Of a stretch of DNA of 57,751 nucleotides, positions 1-9,566 are shown in pieces. Source of the stretch: UBA8752 sp965657965 (lineage in GTDB: Bacteria; Bacteroidota; Bacteroidia; Flavobacteriales_D; Sanyastnellaceae); NCBI GenBank assembly GCA_965657965.1, contig CBFHQM010000014.1, positions 1 to 57,751 of the forward strand, given 5' to 3'. The position numbers and the translations under genes are program-made. The notes beneath the pieces are model-generated. The model made no database searches, was not told the DNA's origin, and saw nothing but the letters and a program-made list of their open reading frames with translations. The first letter of the stretch is position 1, and every line of letters begins with the position of its first letter.

Positions 1-1
1 A

Positions 2-1495
2 GGTGAGTATTTCATCACTGACCAATTGGCAATTTCTTTCCTCTTCGAGGCGTACCAAGAAGTAGTATTGAGCTTGCCATCATTGTTTTCAGCATGCGCA
101 GATCAATGTGTTGGGGAACTGCAGAATGCTGATTTGCAAGGCGAAGGATTCTTCACGTATAATCAGGAGTACCCGGTGGATGAGGGGGTGATGGCTTCAA
201 TTCAAAACATGTCTTGTCCCGCACTGGGATGTATGGATGAGTCGGCATGCAATTATTCAGCGGAAGCGGATTTAAGTGATGGGTCTTGTGTTTATGACGA
301 AGGGTGTGGTTGTACGGACGAATCGGCCTGTAATTACGATTCCTTTGCGAGCATCCCCAGTTGGTGTGACTACACTTCTTGTGCAGGGTGTACACAGCCA
401 ACGGCATGCAATTACAGTGCCTTGGCCACCATTGATGATGGTGGGTGTGTCAATGGCGTCACAGACCTCATGTCCAGTTGGTCGCTATGGTCAGGAGAGC
501 CTCTGGACGGCATGCTTTCTGAATTCGACGATAAAATTCTTGTGTTCGAGCACAGTGCAACGGGGTGTGCTGGATGCATCGAATCCAGGCAAACAGGGCA
601 TGTCCAGAACCTGTTGGATCAATATGGCCCGAATGGAAGTGACGTGTTGCGTGTAATTCATGTGATCGACGCTTGGGATTGGAATTATTTGACTTTTTCC
701 GAGCATTGGCTCAGTTCGATGGTGAGCGGCGAGTATTTCATCTTGGCCGATTTCGAGACCCAAGGGCCTTTGATTGAGTATTTGAATTTGTCCGGAGAGA
801 CAGACGTGAATGGTGAGGGTGGGAACGATTTCGATTGGGCCACGTTGTACGCTTTGTGTGAACTGGAATGTGGTGATGGCCTTGCCGTCCCGGGAGTGAG
901 TTCTCTTGATGAAGAGGCGGTTTTCTCTTTGGCTGACTTGGGCCCATGTGCAGGAGGTTGTACAGACCCTGTGTCTTGCACGTTTGATTTTTCTGCTTCA
1001 TTGGATGACGGATCGTGCCTTTATGCGGATGCTATGGGTGTCTGCGGTGGCTCTTGTGTTTCTGACACCGATGAGGACGGCATCTGTGACTTGGAGGACA
1101 ACTGTACAGCCCTCAATGCTTGTAATTTCTTGGACCCGAACAATGCTGCGTGTGAGTATTTGGATGATTGTGGTGTGTGCGGTGGGCTTGGTCCTGTGCA
1201 CGCCTGTGGCTGTGCTGATATTCCAGAAGGTGATTGCGATTGCAATGGCGGACAGGTGGATGCAATTGGGGTGTGTGATGGTACGTGTGTAGCGGATTTG
1301 AACAACAATGGAATCTGCGATTCAGAGGAGGGGTGCACGTATGTGGGAGCATCGAACTTTGAGGTCGACGCCAACTTTGATGATGGGTCATGCACGTTCA
1401 CGGATGACTGTTCGGGAGACCTGACTTCAGACGGATTTGTGGGGATTAACGACCTTCTGTTGCTCCTTTCGCAATTCGCCACGGAATGCAACTAA
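2..1495 (+). CDS. Secreted Cys-rich multimodular protein with thioredoxin-like module (5' partial)
   Basis: The frame is open from the left edge, so the true start lies outside the window; 497 codons are visible. Around nt 530-860 is a module resembling a thioredoxin fold, with a CxxC pair (Cys codons at 566 and 575). The first visible residues (GEYFI) match a segment near nt 728 at the end of that module, so an earlier copy probably precedes it. The rest is mainly Cys-rich repeats of the type GCTD..ACNY...A..DDGSC, at least five recognisable. The protein ends in a dockerin-like calcium loop (DLTSDGFVGINDLL) and closes with Cys-Asn. Modules of this kind belong to exported proteins of Bacteroidota. 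The specific function is unknown; a redox or adhesive role would be a guess. Confidence 0.8.
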   Translation, partial: GEYFITDQLAISFLFEAYQEVVLSLPSLFSACADQCVGELQNADLQGEGFFTYNQEYPVDEGVMASIQNMSCPALGCMDESACNYSAEADLSDGSCVYDEGCGCTDESACNYDSFASIPSWCDYTSCAGCTQPTACNYSALATIDDGGCVNGVTDLMSSWSLWSGEPLDGMLSEFDDKILVFEHSATGCAGCIESRQTGHVQNLLDQYGPNGSDVLRVIHVIDAWDWNYLTFSEHWLSSMVSGEYFILADFETQGPLIEYLNLSGETDVNGEGGNDFDWATLYALCELECGDGLAVPGVSSLDEEAVFSLADLGPCAGGCTDPVSCTFDFSASLDDGSCLYADAMGVCGGSCVSDTDEDGICDLEDNCTALNACNFLDPNNAACEYLDDCGVCGGLGPVHACGCADIPEGDCDCNGGQVDAIGVCDGTCVADLNNNGICDSEEGCTYVGASNFEVDANFDDGSCTFTDDCSGDLTSDGFVGINDLLLLLSQFATECN

Positions 1496-1551
1496 GCCCG
1501 ATCCGGCGTCATTGGACAGCGCCACAATCACCTGAGAAATTGAAAAGTGTC

Positions 1552-2259
1552 ATGCAAAGGGCTGGTGGATTTCGACTTCTTTGGTTCACCATGGTGTGTC
1601 TGTCCGCACCTGCTGTGGTTTGTTCTCAAGTGTTTGTTGCGGCCGATGCAATCCCCGATGTCTATGTTTTTTCCGGCTCTTCGGGTGATGATTGGCAAGA
1701 AATAGAGTGGACCTGTCGGAATCCTGGCTTTCTCAGTCTGCCTCAGCGTGTGTTGACGCGAGAAATTGTCATGTCGGACATCCCACTCAATCAAGGTGCG
1801 GCATCGGAAAGGTTTTGTTTAGGGGACGCCTGCTTCCTTCCAGGAACCGAATCCTCACCTCCTTTTTCGATGGGGGCGTTTGAGCAAATCCTGATCAAAC
1901 CCAACTATCGGCCAGCATTCACTGAGGGAGGTGTCATTTTGAAGTATTGTGTTCACGAGGCAGATGAGCCACCTTCAAATGGTGTGTGTCATCAGATCGA
2001 ATTCGTGTATTCACTGGATGGTTACTCTCCTGGGTGTACCGCTCCCTATGCATTGAATTTTGATCAGGAAGCCACTGTGGATGACGGATCCTGTGTGTTC
2101 AATTCCGATGGCCAGACATACAACGATGGATATGCCCAAGGTTTTGAGGACGGTCAGTCACAATCATTGACCTGTGCATCGGATGCCGATCAGGATGGCG
2201 TGATTTCCGTGGCAGACTTGCTGTCGTTGCTGAGTGTCTTCGGTGAAATCTGCGACTAG
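1552..2259 (+). CDS. Secreted protein with one Cys-rich repeat and dockerin-like C-terminus
   Basis: This encodes 235 residues. I chose the ATG at 1552 because it gives a typical signal peptide (a basic MQRAGGFRLL start, a hydrophobic stretch, then Ala-Val-Val-Cys-Ser-Gln). An in-frame ATG at 1486 overlaps the preceding stop but would put 22 non-signal residues in front. The central part (roughly residues 25-160) is an unrecognised domain. It is followed by one GCTAPYALNF...DDGSC repeat and a final calcium-loop motif (DADQDGVISVADLL) ending in Cys-Asp. The same cap ends the preceding gene and three others nearby. It lies 56 bases downstream of the preceding gene on the same strand and is probably co-transcribed. 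Function unknown. Confidence 0.75.
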   Translation: MQRAGGFRLLWFTMVCLSAPAVVCSQVFVAADAIPDVYVFSGSSGDDWQEIEWTCRNPGFLSLPQRVLTREIVMSDIPLNQGAASERFCLGDACFLPGTESSPPFSMGAFEQILIKPNYRPAFTEGGVILKYCVHEADEPPSNGVCHQIEFVYSLDGYSPGCTAPYALNFDQEATVDDGSCVFNSDGQTYNDGYAQGFEDGQSQSLTCASDADQDGVISVADLLSLLSVFGEICD

Positions 2260-2405
2260 CAGAATTCAATTTCGGGTGGTTGCACCTTGGAAATGGTGTC
2301 CTGTCAGCCCATTTCGAATCACAGGACTCAGATTGTCCGTGAATGTTCTTCATCACTGCCTCAGTGTCACTGCCCGACGTGTTAACGGGATTGAATGCAT
2401 AGCGG

Positions 2406-4568
2406 TTAGTCGCAGAGCGAGCCGAAGGCGGCGAGGAAGACGAGCATGTCGGAGGTGGTGACTTGGCCGTCGTCGTTAAGGTCGGCTGTGCAATTGGATA
2501 AGCAGCCGAAGTCCCCCAGAAGCAGGAGGGCGTCCGAAACGGTAATGTTGCCGTCTCCGTCTAGGTCTGGTGGGCAGTCGTTGGGCTCCTCGGGTCCACC
2601 GCCATTGCACAGTCCAGAAATGGACCAGGTGGCATCGAATTGTGCACCTGAGGAAGAGGCAAAACCGTTGAACAAAAACACCGACCACGTGCCTTCACCG
2701 GAGAGGCCATTGCCAAACAAGTCGACAGAGGCGGTGTACGTGCCAGAGGACGAGGATTGCCAATAAGCGGGCCACAGGTTGTAGTCGCCTATACTGGTGC
2801 AACCGGCTGGGCTAGAGTCAAACCCACCCAAGGCTGCACAATCTCCAGAGGGTGAGATGAGCGCAAGGGTCAGGTCACTGGCCCAGTTGCTGTCTCCACC
2901 AGAGTTGGTCCAATTGAGCGTGATGTCCAGCGTTTCTGGAATGCCCGCTGCTTCGAAATTGAAGAAGACAGAGGCTGCATTGGCGGACAAGGTTGCCTCG
3001 AGGTTGCCTTCGGCATCGCAGTCGCATGTCTGGCCTGTTGGTGGGTAAATGCAAGTGCTGTCGTCGATGGTGGCCGACGCATCGTAGTTGCAGGCAGTAT
3101 TGTCGGTGCATCCGGCACAGCTCGTGCTGTTCCCGCCACAGACTCCGCAGTCGTCATCGATCAGGCAAGAGCCGTCGTCTTCTTGCGCTTCGGGGTCGAA
3201 GTTGCAGGCCGAAGACAGGGTGCATCCGGTGGTGGCGACTGCGTTGGTGGGATAACTGTCCAAGACCGTTTGGCCCGTATTCAGCGGGTCAAGATGCACC
3301 GACACCCCCACGCCCCACGACACATCCATGCGTCCATAAAAGTCATAGGTTCCGTTGTTGACGTTGCCATTGCATGCGGCGGCCCCGCCATAAAGTTGGC
3401 CGATGATCCGCTGGTTTTGATCAAAGAGTGGCGAGCCTGAGGAACCCGGCTCCGTGACGCCCAATTCCCATTGACTGATCCACCACACCTGAGCCCCACC
3501 TGCTGTCGATGTATACGGCGCATTGTTTTCGAAGCAGATTTTTTTGACATCTCCGCTGGGGTGGTGGATGCCAACAGCGGAGGAGGGAGCGCTACCCGAG
3601 GCGTCCCATCCAGCATACTCAACATCGTAACTCGAGGGTGGTGTGGCGCTGAGTTCAATCAGGGCCACGTCACTGCTCCCGCTGTTGACCAGGAGCGTGC
3701 CTCCAGAAATGCTCTGGTTTGTGGGAGCCGAGGAGCCGGAACAGCTGCTGCTTTCGTGGTTGAAGTAGTATACCCAGCTGTTGGGGTTGCCCAAGCAGTG
3801 GTTGGCGGTCAGGAAGAAAGGCGTTCCATCTTGAGCCGTGTTGTTGACCAAGGCGCCAGTGCACGCCGCATAGCCGCCGTTGGTGATCAAGGCAACGGCT
3901 TTTTTGGCCACTTGCCAGTCGTCTCCTGCAGGGCAATTGACGTTGATGTTGCAGGCTCCTGAATTTCCAAATGGCCCCATGCTTGACGCATTGGCTGGGT
4001 TTTCGGGGTGGAGAAGGAGGTTGCGGTACCCATGGACGATTTGGCTGATTTGAAGGGTGCCTTGGCCGTGCACCGCGTCCGGTTCTTGGTACTCCACGAC
4101 AATCTGGTCAGCATCAATCAAGCCGAGCGGCAGGGTACCCCACGGCTTCTCATTTTCTTGGGTGAAGCTGCCGAGAAATTGGGTGCGTTCTGCATTCCAA
4201 ACAAAGAGCGCAGCACCTGGTGGTAGATCGAATGCCCCCATGGTTAGGGCGATTCCAGTGGCATCAGGGCAGTGGATGCCCAAACGCCAGACCCATCGGT
4301 CTTTGCAGTGCGTCCAAGTGCCGGAATTCTCGAGGCCAAGGTCGACTTCTCTTTCGACGCCAAAACGCCAAGGGGCCTCCTTGAATTGGTCTGTGACGGC
4401 ATCTTGTTCCGCCAATTCGGCCAGGTCTAACGCCGACGTGCTGACCTCGGGGAAGTCAAATTGCACGTTGGGCACCCCCCATTGCCAAGGTGCCCCTCCA
4501 TGGGGCACCTGAGCGATGAGAAAGGCGGATGCCCATGTGGCCACAACCGCGCAAAGAATGTGCTTCAT
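2406..4568 (-). CDS. Secreted trypsin-like (S1) serine protease with P-domain-like and dockerin-like modules
   Basis: This encodes 720 residues. The ATG at 4568 starts a clear signal peptide (MKHILCAVVATWASAFLIAQ) and overlaps the stop of the upstream metalloprotease gene as ATGA, so translation is probably coupled. The protease domain spans about residues 205-430 with a visible triad: His257 in TANHC, Asp300 in SSDVAL and Ser377 in GSSGSP. The arrangement resembles lysyl-endopeptidase-like S1 enzymes. Two Cys-rich repeats follow (GCTLSSACNF, GCTDNTACNY), then a beta-rich region resembling a proprotein-convertase P-domain, which is also present in the neighbouring metalloprotease. Two dockerin-like calcium loops end the protein (DLDGDGNITVSDALL and DLNDDGQVTTSDMLV), closing with Cys-Asp. 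It is probably an extracellular protein-degrading enzyme; cleavage specificity cannot be read from the sequence. Confidence 0.88.
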   Translation of the reverse strand: MKHILCAVVATWASAFLIAQVPHGGAPWQWGVPNVQFDFPEVSTSALDLAELAEQDAVTDQFKEAPWRFGVEREVDLGLENSGTWTHCKDRWVWRLGIHCPDATGIALTMGAFDLPPGAALFVWNAERTQFLGSFTQENEKPWGTLPLGLIDADQIVVEYQEPDAVHGQGTLQISQIVHGYRNLLLHPENPANASSMGPFGNSGACNINVNCPAGDDWQVAKKAVALITNGGYAACTGALVNNTAQDGTPFFLTANHCLGNPNSWVYYFNHESSSCSGSSAPTNQSISGGTLLVNSGSSDVALIELSATPPSSYDVEYAGWDASGSAPSSAVGIHHPSGDVKKICFENNAPYTSTAGGAQVWWISQWELGVTEPGSSGSPLFDQNQRIIGQLYGGAAACNGNVNNGTYDFYGRMDVSWGVGVSVHLDPLNTGQTVLDSYPTNAVATTGCTLSSACNFDPEAQEDDGSCLIDDDCGVCGGNSTSCAGCTDNTACNYDASATIDDSTCIYPPTGQTCDCDAEGNLEATLSANAASVFFNFEAAGIPETLDITLNWTNSGGDSNWASDLTLALISPSGDCAALGGFDSSPAGCTSIGDYNLWPAYWQSSSSGTYTASVDLFGNGLSGEGTWSVFLFNGFASSSGAQFDATWSISGLCNGGGPEEPNDCPPDLDGDGNITVSDALLLLGDFGCLSNCTADLNDDGQVTTSDMLVFLAAFGSLCD

Positions 4569-7500
4569 TCCGGGCAGTCGGTGCCGAAGAGCGAGAGCAT
4601 AATGAGCATGTCGGAAGTGGTAACACCGCCGTCGCTGTTCATGTCGTGGCTGCATCCCGCTTCACAACCGAACTCACCCAGCATCATCAGGAGGTCACCA
4701 ATGCCAATGATGCCGTCCGTATTGAGGTCGCCAAAACAAGCGTATACCTCTTGGAAGGTGAGGCTTTGTTGCCAAATCTGGGGGTTCCCTCCGTCGTCCG
4801 TTCGGGTCTGGAGGTTCACTGTGAGGTTCACTTCTCCATCGGTCGTCAATTGGGCAATCAACACACGGCCATCGGCGTCGGGGAATGCCATGGGTTCGAG
4901 GTCGGGGTAAATGAACACCGATCCGCCATTGATGTCATCGGCAATGACCGAACCACCGGATTCAAAGCTGGCAAAGTCCAGTCCAATGGAGTTGACGTCG
5001 GCAGTGTTGTCTTCGCCACCCACGGTTAGCCAGCTGTCAAAAGCGAGCAAAGAATCCACAGGGTAAAGTAACGGGTTGATGCCCGATGCTAAGTTGCTGC
5101 CCAAGGGGTTCTGGTAAAAGTTCGTGCTCGTTTCAATCGACAACGGAATGCTGTCGAATCCAAACACGGCTACGAGTTGCTCGGTGGGGTCTGAAAACTC
5201 TGCCCATACCCGATACGTGGTCATGCCGCTTACCGTATTCTGACCCAGAACGTCGTAACCCAACTGAACAAAGCTGCTTTCGGCAACATCGTCTTCGTCG
5301 CAAATCCCGTCGCCATCGGCGTCGTTGAGGCAGTCTCCACTGCAGTCAAGTCCAGTCTCTGCATAAGTACAGGTTCCGTCGTCAATCGTCGCGGATGCAT
5401 TGTAGTTGCACGCCAAGATATCGGTGCAGCCGGCCACATCGTTGCCGGTACAGAAGTTCACGGTTTCAGAATCGCCAAAGTCTCCACCCGTCGCGACGAC
5501 AATGCCCTCCACTTCGAGCGTGTAGCTCCCGTCTCCGTACTGACAGCAAATGCCATCGCCAAAGCTGTCGTTTACGTTCAAGGCGTAGCAGCCGTCGGGC
5601 AGGCAAAAGGTTGTGACTATTGTGCCAGAGAGTCCGCCGTATTCGCCCGATGCGACAGCAGTGCCATCGGCATTGACCAGCGTCCAAGTGAATTCTTGTG
5701 GGTAGTTATCCAGCACCACAGTCATGGTGAAGTTCAAGCCTTCTAGAATGCAGCTGCCGTCGTCGAGGATGGCCTCGGCGTCGTAGTTGCACGCGGCCTC
5801 ATCGGTACAACCGCTGCACGAGCTGTCATCGCCTCCGCAAACGCCGCATTGGTCGTTGACCGAGCAGCTGCCGTCGTCGAGGATGGCCTCGGCGTCGTAG
5901 TTGCACGCGGTTTCATCGGTACAACCGCTGCAGGAGCTGTCATCGCCCCCGCAAACGCCGCATTGGTCGTTAAACAAGCAACTGCCGTCGTCGATTGTGG
6001 CATCGGGGTTGTAGTTGCACGCGGCCTCAAGTGTACAGCCAGAGCAGCTGTAGTCGCATGTGCCATTGTCGACTCCAGCTTGATCATCGTAGTTACAAGC
6101 CAAGGGGTCAGTACAGCCGAAGTCGAGGTTGTCCGTGCAGAACGCCACAGATTCTTCGGAGCCATAGTCGCTGCCTGAAGCCAAGACCACACCGTCTACC
6201 GACAGGGTGTATCCACCGGGGTCAAAAATGCCATCTCCGAAACTGTCCAAGATGGTAAAAGTGTAGCACCCTTCTCCCACACAAATCAGGTCGTCGAAGG
6301 TGATCCCGGATCCAACGTAGGGGCCGCCAGAAGCGGCAATGCCACCAAGAGAGTCGGTGAGGGTCCACGTGATTTCGTTCGGGAAGGCGTCGGTGGTGAT
6401 GGAGACGATCACAGGGATGCCATCGGTGATGCAGTTTCCGTCGTCGATGGTGGCCTCTGGGTCGTAGTTGCAGCTCAATGGGTCGGTACACCCATAGCAG
6501 CCATAATCACAGGCCCCATTGTCGTTGATCGCATCGGCATCATAGTTGCATGCTGTTGCATCGGTACATCCATATCCCGCGCCCACGCAGAAAGTGGTGG
6601 ATTCTTCGTTTTCATATTGCCCACCATAGGCCACGGTATTGCCATCGACGGTCAGGGTGTAAGACCCTTCTCCGTATGTGCAGCAAATGCCATCGCCATA
6701 GCTGTCATACATGGTCAAGGTGTAGCATCCCTCGTTGGCACAAAACTCGGAGGTGGCCACAGAGATGCCCGTTTGGTAGGGTCCACCGGACATCACTTCA
6801 GCGCCGGCGGTGTCGGTCAAAAGCCAGGTGACTTCGGTCGGGAAGGCATCCAATACGATGGTCAATGCAAATGGCAGACCGTCGGTGATGCAGGACCCAT
6901 CGTCTACAATCACAAGCGGGTCGTAGTTGCACGCGGTGCTGTCGGTACAACCGCCACAGGAGCTGTTGTCTCCTGCGCACACACCGCACAGGTCAAAGTC
7001 ACCGCAAGATCCATCGTCGAGCGACGCATCCGCATTATAGTTGCATGCTGTTGGGTCTGTGCAGCCTTCGATCACGCCGCCTACACAGACGTCTTGAATC
7101 GTGATGTCGGCGTTGTAGCTCACGTTTCCACTGGTGGCATACCCATTGATGAGCTGAACAGTCCAGTCACCATCGCCAGTCAGCCCGGATCCGGAAAGGT
7201 CGATAGAAGCCGTGTACTCACCGTCGCTGCTCACGGCCCAGTCTTCCGGCCACAACTCATAGTTGCCAAGGTCCGAGCAACCGGCAGTAATGGTCTGTGA
7301 AAACCCACCAAATTCAATACAATTGCCATTGGGGGAATTGATGACCACCAGCAAGTCAGCCGGCCAGCTTCCGGTGCTCGTTGTGTAATTCAAGGTGATG
7401 TCAAATCCAGTCACCGCTCCAGTCCCGGAGAAGATGACGGGCGCACTTGCGGCACCTCCGCCCAAGGTCTCGGAAATGTTGAGGTCTGAATAACAATCGC

Positions 7501-9415
7501 AAACCCCGCCGTCAGGGGCGTAAAAGCAAGACCCATCATCGAATGTTGCGTCCGGGTTGTAATTGCATGCGGTGCTGTCGGTACAGCCCGTGCAGCTGGA
7601 GCCATTGCCGGCACAAACGCCGCAAATGTCTTCGTTCGCACAGGACCCGTCGTCTACAGTTGCGTCTGGGTTGTAATTGCAGAATGACGCATCCAAGCAA
7701 CCGAAACAAGTAAAATCACAGCTGCCGTCGTCGGCAACCGCATCCAGGTTGAAGTTGCATGCCCCTTCATCGGTGCAGCCGAGGACGATGTCCCCCACAC
7801 ACACCTCATGGGAGTCGCTGCTTCCAAATTCGCCTCCAGAGGCGAGGACTACTCCATCTTGCGAAAATTCATAGCTGCCGTTGCCGTAGGCACAGCACAT
7901 CCCATCTCCAAAGCTGTCGTAGACCGATAAGGTGTAACATCCGTCGCCGACACAGGAGGTCTCCACTTGTGTTCCTGAACCTGAGTATGGCCCGCCACTC
8001 CACACGACACTGCCATTGGCGTTCACCAAGTCCCAGGTGGTTTCTCCTGGGTAATTGTCCAAGTTGAGGGTCATCACCACGTCAATCCCTTGGGAATCTA
8101 AGCTGAACGCGCTGTTGGCTGAATCGTTTGTGGTATTGCCGTCTACACCGCCGTTCGGGGCAGAGACAGAGATGGCAAACGTGTGCGCTCCGTCACCGGG
8201 TGTGAGTGCGGGAAGGGCCACGTCTTCGGATGCGCCAAAGGCCAGGCTGCCCGTCCAGCTCGTGGTCATCTCCGTGCCATCATCCAAGGCGTAGGTGAGC
8301 GTGGCGCTGGTAAGGGTGTCTCCACCGTAGTTGAACAGGGTGAAGAGCGGCGTGACTTCTGTGGCGCATGAAAACCCGGAAGGCGCGTCAATGGAAATGA
8401 TGGCGGCGTCAAGGTCGAAGTCAGGCACAGCGGGCAAACACCCGTTGGAAGAAAGCAAGCTGGCACGCGTGCCACCTGGAGCGAGCAAGGCTTGCATTCG
8501 ATCGCCTTGGCCTTGACTAAAGACGTTCATGCAGCCGTCGTCGGAGTAGTCCATGTAGTTCTGGACCATGTCTTCAGTGTTGCAGCTAATGTGTCCGATG
8601 CCGCAGCCAAAATTGGCGCCGTCTGATTCGGGTGTGTCGGCGACGAAATCGTCGGCCCCACAGCCACCGTCGCCCCAGATGTGGCGGAGGTTGAGCCAGT
8701 GTCCGACTTCGTGTGTCGCGGTCCGTCCTAAGTTGTACGCACCCGCTCCAGGACCATCAATGCCCACAAATTGGTAACCGCATACGATGCCGTCGGTGGC
8801 CGGGTTGCCACCCGGGAATTGCGCATACCCCAAGAGTCCGCCGCCCAAGTTGCATACCCAAAAGTTCATGTAGTCCTCCGTTGGCCAAGCATCTGAGCCG
8901 CCAGCGTCGGTATACTTTACGTTGTCGGATGTCCCGAAGCCACCAGAGGTGGTGGGGACGCGGAGTATGCCCGTTGAAGGTGCTCCATTCGGGTCTCGGT
9001 TGGCGAGGCAAAACTCGATTTCCGTATCGGCTGCCTGGGGCCAGATGTCGTCTTGGTCTGCGTTGGTCCGACGAAAATCCTCATTCAAGACCTGCAGCTG
9101 CTCCATGATTTGTTCGTCGGAGATGTTCTCAGTTTCGTTGGCATACACCACGTGGAAAACAACAGGAATGGTAACGACGACGGGTTGGAGTTGAGCTCCG
9201 TTGGCACGTGCCGCTTGCCTGGATTGGACAAACTCTGCCGTGTGCGCCTCAAGGTCATTGTGCCGTTTGGCATAGGCCGCGTCCATGCCCATCATCTGGA
9301 CATGTTTCTCGTGTGCAGCACATTGACGGTTCACAGGAGCTTCGGGGGTTTTGGTTTGACCGGAAGCGTAAAAAGAGCCCACGAGCAGGGCGAAGAGGAT
9401 GGGTAGAATCCGCAT
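4565..9415 (-). CDS. Giant secreted M43-type (pappalysin-like) metalloprotease
   Basis: This encodes 1616 residues with a signal peptide (MRILPILFALLVGSFYASGQ). The catalytic domain covers about residues 75-315. The zinc motif is HEVGHWLNLRH (His235, Glu236, His239, His245) and the Met-turn NYMDY is near 286-290, as in M43 metallopeptidases. Behind it come twelve GCTD..ACNY...DDGSC-type repeats, four related beta-rich modules of about 100 residues (near 443-542, 845-948, 998-1098 and 1225-1325), one P-domain-like module (about 645-778) and an unrecognised module (about 1370-1545). Two dockerin-like calcium loops end the protein near its last Cys. It is the first gene of a two-protease unit with the S1 protease. 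I infer an extracellular protease acting on proteins; I see no canonical T9SS type A domain. Confidence 0.9.
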   Translation of the reverse strand: MRILPILFALLVGSFYASGQTKTPEAPVNRQCAAHEKHVQMMGMDAAYAKRHNDLEAHTAEFVQSRQAARANGAQLQPVVVTIPVVFHVVYANETENISDEQIMEQLQVLNEDFRRTNADQDDIWPQAADTEIEFCLANRDPNGAPSTGILRVPTTSGGFGTSDNVKYTDAGGSDAWPTEDYMNFWVCNLGGGLLGYAQFPGGNPATDGIVCGYQFVGIDGPGAGAYNLGRTATHEVGHWLNLRHIWGDGGCGADDFVADTPESDGANFGCGIGHISCNTEDMVQNYMDYSDDGCMNVFSQGQGDRMQALLAPGGTRASLLSSNGCLPAVPDFDLDAAIISIDAPSGFSCATEVTPLFTLFNYGGDTLTSATLTYALDDGTEMTTSWTGSLAFGASEDVALPALTPGDGAHTFAISVSAPNGGVDGNTTNDSANSAFSLDSQGIDVVMTLNLDNYPGETTWDLVNANGSVVWSGGPYSGSGTQVETSCVGDGCYTLSVYDSFGDGMCCAYGNGSYEFSQDGVVLASGGEFGSSDSHEVCVGDIVLGCTDEGACNFNLDAVADDGSCDFTCFGCLDASFCNYNPDATVDDGSCANEDICGVCAGNGSSCTGCTDSTACNYNPDATFDDGSCFYAPDGGVCDCYSDLNISETLGGGAASAPVIFSGTGAVTGFDITLNYTTSTGSWPADLLVVINSPNGNCIEFGGFSQTITAGCSDLGNYELWPEDWAVSSDGEYTASIDLSGSGLTGDGDWTVQLINGYATSGNVSYNADITIQDVCVGGVIEGCTDPTACNYNADASLDDGSCGDFDLCGVCAGDNSSCGGCTDSTACNYDPLVIVDDGSCITDGLPFALTIVLDAFPTEVTWLLTDTAGAEVMSGGPYQTGISVATSEFCANEGCYTLTMYDSYGDGICCTYGEGSYTLTVDGNTVAYGGQYENEESTTFCVGAGYGCTDATACNYDADAINDNGACDYGCYGCTDPLSCNYDPEATIDDGNCITDGIPVIVSITTDAFPNEITWTLTDSLGGIAASGGPYVGSGITFDDLICVGEGCYTFTILDSFGDGIFDPGGYTLSVDGVVLASGSDYGSEESVAFCTDNLDFGCTDPLACNYDDQAGVDNGTCDYSCSGCTLEAACNYNPDATIDDGSCLFNDQCGVCGGDDSSCSGCTDETACNYDAEAILDDGSCSVNDQCGVCGGDDSSCSGCTDEAACNYDAEAILDDGSCILEGLNFTMTVVLDNYPQEFTWTLVNADGTAVASGEYGGLSGTIVTTFCLPDGCYALNVNDSFGDGICCQYGDGSYTLEVEGIVVATGGDFGDSETVNFCTGNDVAGCTDILACNYNASATIDDGTCTYAETGLDCSGDCLNDADGDGICDEDDVAESSFVQLGYDVLGQNTVSGMTTYRVWAEFSDPTEQLVAVFGFDSIPLSIETSTNFYQNPLGSNLASGINPLLYPVDSLLAFDSWLTVGGEDNTADVNSIGLDFASFESGGSVIADDINGGSVFIYPDLEPMAFPDADGRVLIAQLTTDGEVNLTVNLQTRTDDGGNPQIWQQSLTFQEVYACFGDLNTDGIIGIGDLLMMLGEFGCEAGCSHDMNSDGGVTTSDMLIMLSLFGTDCPE
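5751..5971 (-). repeat. Near-identical 114-bp tandem duplication inside the metalloprotease gene
   Basis: Two head-to-tail copies with a period of 114 bases (38 codons), starting at 5751 and 5865, differ at only a few positions. Each encodes one Cys-rich repeat plus the linker containing CGVCGGDDSSC. The other repeats in this gene are clearly more diverged, so this pair looks like a recent in-frame duplication. Confidence 0.85.
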
Positions 9416-9527
9416 TTTTGGTTCGGGTAATCTGGCAGACAGTCTTGGTTTTACAATATGGTCATTTTATTCCAAGCACGTCAAAAGATTATATCCGTCC
9501 TTTCTTTTCGATTTGTTGTCGAGGGGG

Positions 9528-9557
9528 TTGGATGCAAGTTGATTTGGTGTAAATTTG
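9528..9557 (+). promoter_or_regulatory. Promoter of tRNA-Gly (TTG-N19-TAAATTTG)
   Basis: A TTG at 9528-9530 is followed after exactly 19 bases by TAAATTTG at 9550-9557. This is a full match to the Bacteroidota -33/-7 pattern (TTG or TTTG, then TAnnTTTG). The tRNA begins at 9567, so transcription would start a few bases before the mature 5' end. Confidence 0.75.
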
Positions 9558-9566
9558 CCGACCCAT

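Noticed and set aside
2260..2405. Terminator between the two convergent units
   Set aside because: Only short dyads without T-tracts were found; I see no convincing intrinsic terminator.
5751..5971. Possible non-coding direct repeat or mobile-element trace
   Set aside because: The period is 114 bases, in frame, and encodes a full protein repeat; no terminal inverted repeats or transposase.
9416..9480. Promoter for the metalloprotease unit (minus strand)
   Set aside because: A TTG is present but the box 19 bases further keeps only TA of TAnnTTTG; not convincing.
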